From Gordonia sp. OPL2 (lineage in GTDB: Bacteria; Actinomycetota; Actinomycetes; Mycobacteriales; Mycobacteriaceae), in assembly GCF_003797825.1 (NCBI RefSeq), contig NZ_RKME01000007.1, positions 62,001 through 126,000 of the forward strand: a stretch of DNA of 64,000 bases, in the 5' to 3' direction. The notes under the pieces are model-generated. The model saw nothing but the letters and a program-made list of their open reading frames with translations. It made no database searches and was not told the origin of the DNA. Each line of letters begins with the position of its first letter. Within the stretch, counting starts at the first letter, position 1. Of the stretch, positions 61,216-64,000 are shown in pieces. A program made the position numbers and the translations under genes.

Positions 61216-61626
61216 CTACTCACGGGCTGTCGAGCCGGCCGCCAGCGTCGTGCAGAAGATGATGAGCGCCATGAAACACGAGCTCGCGATCAGCACGTTG
61301 TTGCCGTTGCCGGCGCTGTCCGACCACACGTACACCAGGACGGTGGTCACGACTGAGACGCCGACGATCGTCAGTACCACCCGACGGATCAGTGCGCGAT
61401 GCAACGGTCGCTGGGCCGCCACCCCGATGGCCACCAGATAGCCGAGAGTGGTGAATGCGCCCAGAGCCGTTGTGAAGACGACGTTCTGCGGAACGTCCGC
61501 GACGAACGGGATGACGGTCAGCAGCACGGTCTGCACGATCCCGGCCAGCGCCAGGATGATGATCATCACCCGATAGATGCTTTCTCGGTCGATGCCATTC
61601 GGCCGCTGATCGTCGTTCGTCGTCAT
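61216..61626 (-). CDS. Four-helix membrane protein
   Basis: The 136-residue protein has hydrophobic segments at about 18-42, 50-70, 82-100 and 112-130 and a short polar N-terminus. No motif is recognised. It ends 1 bp from the convergent gene at 60927-61214. Confidence 0.7.
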   Translation of the reverse strand: MTTNDDQRPNGIDRESIYRVMIIILALAGIVQTVLLTVIPFVADVPQNVVFTTALGAFTTLGYLVAIGVAAQRPLHRALIRRVVLTIVGVSVVTTVLVYVWSDSAGNGNNVLIASSCFMALIIFCTTLAAGSTARE

Positions 61627-61922
61627 GACGCCAGTATCGCCGGGTCCGCAGGAGTCGGCCGTCGGCGGGCCAAGAATCGGAGACGTCCGACGTCGCGACT
61701 CAACCCGCCCCACTCGGGTCACGAACGACGATGTCCCCTTCCACGTACCTCACCCAACACGTGGTCCGGCCGGATGAACCGCGACCCGGTCCACTCGCTG
61801 TAGCGTCGCAGCACGTGTCGGTCGGACGGTCTCATCTGATCCGATTACTCCGCAGCGCACGGCGTCGCGTTGTAGCGTCCCGCTTGTACGGAACGGTCGG
61901 GGTTGATGTACGAGGAGAACCC

Positions 61923-62462
61923 ATGTCGACCCGTCCTCCACGCTTCACGTCGGTGCTCATTGCCACCGTTGCAGCCGCATTCGCTGTCGGTCTGACAGCT
62001 CCGGTCGCGTCTGCCGCACCGCCGACCAGCTATCCGGTTGCCGGCACCGCGGGTCGCGGGATGTGTCTGGACGTGAACTCGTCGGAGGTGAAACGCGGAC
62101 TCCGTGCGGTCGGCCCGCCGATTCGAGGCGCGAACGCTCAATGGGTGCTTCGTTCGAAGTCGATGGATCGCACTCCGAACTGCCCACCCCTCCTGTGGGC
62201 CGCGTTCGACACCTCGCGCGGCACGGCGTCGTCGCCGGCGGTGGTGTTGCTGTTCCGGCCGGGCAAGTATCTCGGCGCCACGAACCGACCGACCTCCTAC
62301 ATGACGGTCACGCAGTCGACCCCGGTCAGCGTCACCGTCAAGTACCGATGGCTGGGCCCGAATGATCCGAACGCGGCGCCGTCGGGCGGTCCGGTGTACT
62401 CGACGTTCGTCCAAGTCTTTGACCGCGTGTTCCGTTTCGGGGAGTTGCCGCCAGGGGTGTGA
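61923..62462 (+). CDS. Secreted LppP/LprE-like protein
   Basis: The 179-residue protein has a signal peptide ending in ASAA (about residue 31) and lacks a lipobox Cys at the cleavage site, unlike LppP and LprE lipoproteins. The mature part matches that family: NAQWVLRSKSMDRTPNC, LFRPGKYLGATNRPTSYM, VTVKYRWLGPNDPNAAPSGG and the end FGELPPGV. Function is unknown. GAGGAG precedes the ATG. A decayed copy of its 3' end follows. Confidence 0.78.
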   Translation: MSTRPPRFTSVLIATVAAAFAVGLTAPVASAAPPTSYPVAGTAGRGMCLDVNSSEVKRGLRAVGPPIRGANAQWVLRSKSMDRTPNCPPLLWAAFDTSRGTASSPAVVLLFRPGKYLGATNRPTSYMTVTQSTPVSVTVKYRWLGPNDPNAAPSGGPVYSTFVQVFDRVFRFGELPPGV

Positions 62463-62537
62463 GAATCCCTGGCAGCCAAGGAAACCGACACACATCGACG
62501 ACGGCGGTCGACTCACATCCCGACGACCGACCATGCG

Positions 62538-62765
62538 CCGACCGTGCCCGGTTTTTCGCCGAGTGTGCCCGCGGTGGGCACGCTCGGTGAAGTTGTGGAC
62601 ACGGTCGACGGATTGCCGTCAGGCTATGGCTGCGGTCAGTGGCTGCCGGTGACGAGGGGAGTGAGAACGAACCGAATGCGGCCCCGTCTGGCGGACCAGT
62701 GTCGTCGACATCAATTCCGGTCGTCGATCGCGCGTTCCCGTTCGGGGAGCTGCAGCCGGGATGTG
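62538..62765 (+). pseudogene. Decayed duplicate of the LppP/LprE-like gene
   Basis: One frame reads VPGFSPSVPAVGTLGEVVDTVDGLPSG, then YGCGQW, like the start of a mature LppP/LprE protein; another, from about 62666, reads NEPNAAPSGGPVSSTSIPVV then DRAFPFGELQPG, a clear copy of the C-terminus of the intact gene 260 bp upstream. Most of the middle is missing and the terminal stop is lost by a one-base change (GGATGTGA against GGGTGTGA). Confidence 0.65.
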
Positions 62766-62789
62766 AGCGCAGGGTGGTCCGCGGCTCGA

Positions 62790-63194
62790 CTATTGATCCG
62801 CCTCAATCGGATCGGTCACACGCAGCCCCAAGTGCTCGGCGACATCCTTCATTTGTGCATCATGTGTGGCCACGGTGGCCGGCTCACCGATGAGCAGCGC
62901 CGTTGCGAGGTGCAGTGCATCAAGTGTCTTGACGTGCGGCTCGATTGATTCTGCAACTGTGTGGGTCTCGGGGCCGATCTCGAGCATGCCGACGCGATCC
63001 AACAGCGGTGCGGCGTCGGCGAGCGGCCGGCTCTCTCGACGCAGGACTCGGATCACCTCTGTACGCAAGAGCCGCGACGACACAAACGTCGTGCCTGGTG
63101 ACTGCATCCACAACTGAATGCGCCGACGATCCGGCACAGCCAGAATCGTGCGGAGGGCCACCGATGAGTCGATGTACACCAATGCACCGGCCAC
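62790..63194 (-). CDS. PIN-domain toxin (VapC-like)
   Basis: The 134-residue protein has the four acidic residues of PIN ribonucleases: YIDSSVAL (Asp at about 9), RTEVIRV (Glu near 47), LDALHLATA (Asp near 91) and THDAQMK (Asp near 110). VapC toxins cleave tRNA or rRNA and stop growth. GTG start 2 bp after the antitoxin stop, so the pair is one operon. Confidence 0.88.
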   Translation of the reverse strand: MAGALVYIDSSVALRTILAVPDRRRIQLWMQSPGTTFVSSRLLRTEVIRVLRRESRPLADAAPLLDRVGMLEIGPETHTVAESIEPHVKTLDALHLATALLIGEPATVATHDAQMKDVAEHLGLRVTDPIEADQ

Positions 63195-63196
63195 TC

Positions 63197-63475
63197 TCAG
63201 TGATCCCCGCGCATCTCATCCAGCAAGGCTTCGACTTCCGCGTCGGTGTACTTCCGTCCGCCCGTCTGATCGGGCCACGGAGCCGGATCCGAGGACGCGG
63301 GCGTATATCGTCCCTCTCGCTCCAGCCGCGCGAGCGTTGATCCGTGGACTGTGACTGCACTGATTCGCCAACGGGGTTTGCCTCGTTCCGTGACCACCAC
63401 GTCGTCCGTATCGCTGACCTGATCGAGTACGGCGGCGGTCTGTTGGTTGAGCTGCCGTTTGCTGACCGTTCGCAT
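63197..63475 (-). CDS. Phd/YefM-type antitoxin
   Basis: The 92-residue protein starts MRTVSKRQLNQQTAAVLDQV, the DNA-binding Phd/YefM opening, followed by VVTERGKPRWRI. The C-terminal half (TDAEVEALLDEMRGD) would wrap the toxin. It neutralises the PIN protein encoded next and represses the operon. ATG at 63475 is leaderless behind TACAAT; CTTACATAAG and GTACAATTGT nearby could be its operator. Confidence 0.85.
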   Translation of the reverse strand: MRTVSKRQLNQQTAAVLDQVSDTDDVVVTERGKPRWRISAVTVHGSTLARLEREGRYTPASSDPAPWPDQTGGRKYTDAEVEALLDEMRGDH

Positions 63476-63482
63476 GGCGACA

Positions 63483-63488
63483 ATTGTA
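63483..63488 (-). promoter_or_regulatory. -10 element, leaderless antitoxin gene
   Basis: TACAAT on the minus strand, 7 nt, then ATG at 63475. The palindromes CTTACATAAG and ACAATTGT around it are likely autorepression sites. Confidence 0.5.
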
Positions 63489-63530
63489 CTACTTATGTAA
63501 GACATGCGGGTCTTCGAGTAGGCCGACCGC

Positions 63531-64000
63531 GTGGCAGACGAGCAGCTCTCCAAGGATCTGCGCCCCTATCTGTGGTTCCTCGAGCAGGCGGCCGACGAGG
63601 GGCTGGCTCTGACCTCAGCCGGGTATATGAAGCCGGCCGATGTGACTGCGGCCAGCGAGGTTCTGCCCGCTATGCAGCGTTGGATCGGCACCAAGAACCG
63701 TGAAGTGCAATGCGCGCCGTCGCTGTACTTCCGGGAGTCGTTGCAGCACAACAAGCTGCGAAAGTACAAGGGTCGACTGCTCCTCACCCGCGTGGGCAAA
63801 AGCGTTGCCGGCGACCCCAAGACCCTCTGCGAGCACATCGCCCAGTCCCTGATCCCGACCACCGACGACCGTTTCACCGCGGAGGCCTGCTTCCTCTTAC
63901 TGTTCTTCGCCGCGACCTCCGATGACGGGACGTTGCTTCTCGATCGGCTCGTCTCACTGCTCAACCATCTGGACTGGCGCCACCAGGACGGAAGTCCGAT
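63531..64000 (+). CDS. Partial gene, pRiA4b ORF-3-associated helical domain
   Basis: A frame open from GTG at 63531 to the window end gives at least 156 residues: LRPYLWFLEQAADEGLALTSAGYMKP, WIGTKNREVQ, SLYFRESLQHNKLRKYKGRLLLTRVG and FLLLFFAATSDDGT. This repeated pattern (LTxAGYxKP, RE-LRK-GRLLLT-G) is found in the region that accompanies plasmid pRiA4b ORF-3 domains in actinobacteria. Function is unknown. The 3' end lies outside the window; the start is tentative. Confidence 0.65.
   Translation, partial: MADEQLSKDLRPYLWFLEQAADEGLALTSAGYMKPADVTAASEVLPAMQRWIGTKNREVQCAPSLYFRESLQHNKLRKYKGRLLLTRVGKSVAGDPKTLCEHIAQSLIPTTDDRFTAEACFLLLFFAATSDDGTLLLDRLVSLLNHLDWRHQDGSP

Noticed and set aside
62544..62948. 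134-residue plus-strand open frame
   Set aside because: Only its first 30 residues look like protein; the rest is antisense to the PIN toxin. Treated as part of the decayed duplicate.

Overview
The window is high-G+C DNA from a mycolic-acid actinobacterium of the order Mycobacteriales, most likely Gordonia or a close relative. This is inferred from gene content: two DUF222/13E12-type HNH proteins, a DesA3-like acyl desaturase with its Rv3230c-like reductase, an LppP/LprE-type secreted protein, a mymA-like lipase/SDR/monooxygenase cluster, a fasciclin lipoprotein, and many TANNNT-N6/7-(A/G)TG leaderless starts. No rRNA, tRNA, insertion sequence, prophage or CRISPR array was seen.

Layout. 0-4 kb: fasciclin lipoprotein, a 43-bp tandem repeat, a TY-Chap-like protein, and a secreted PD-(D/E)xK polymorphic toxin with its immunity gene. 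4-12 kb: FmdB/FmdA formamidase pair, DUF222-HNH protein, desaturase/reductase operon behind a palindromic operator, PAP2 phosphatase, lipoprotein hydrolase. 12-29.5 kb: a large sugar-diacid (glucarate-type) catabolic region. Its main minus-strand operon encodes an oligopeptide-type ABC importer, a TauE permease, glucarate dehydratase and a 2-hydroxyacid dehydrogenase. Around it lie a second hydroxyacid dehydrogenase with a UspA protein, a LysR regulator, an APC permease, and a second enolase-superfamily dehydratase with KdgD and a semialdehyde dehydrogenase. Together these predict diacid to 5-dehydro-4-deoxyglucarate to 2,5-dioxopentanoate to 2-oxoglutarate. Two promoters of the region share one unusual architecture.

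29.5-41 kb: methyltransferase, a frameshifted gene, a 1100-residue AfsR/SARP-type regulator, DUF222-HNH, a MarR gene behind a MerR/SoxR-like operator, a ketopantoate-reductase-like gene, small secreted proteins. 41-47.5 kb: AlkA-like glycosylase and a lipase-SDR-diiron-monooxygenase operon divergent from a MerR regulator. 47.6-53 kb: hydrolase with a structured leader, secreted protein, Fic protein, membrane proteins. 53-57.4 kb: NrtR-like regulator divergent from VWA, an ADP-ribosylglycohydrolase/phosphatase fusion and a TY-Chap-like protein, a candidate NAD/ADP-ribose system. 57.4-64 kb: DUF2200, a second secreted toxin (WHH nuclease) with SUKH immunity, small proteins, an LppP/LprE-like gene with a decayed tandem copy, a Phd/PIN toxin-antitoxin pair, and a gene cut by the window end.

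The most noteworthy signal is a pair of unlinked polymorphic toxins, about 55 kb apart. They share signal peptide and repeated stalk motifs but carry unrelated C-terminal nucleases and unrelated immunity proteins, and each lies near a TY-Chap-like gene.
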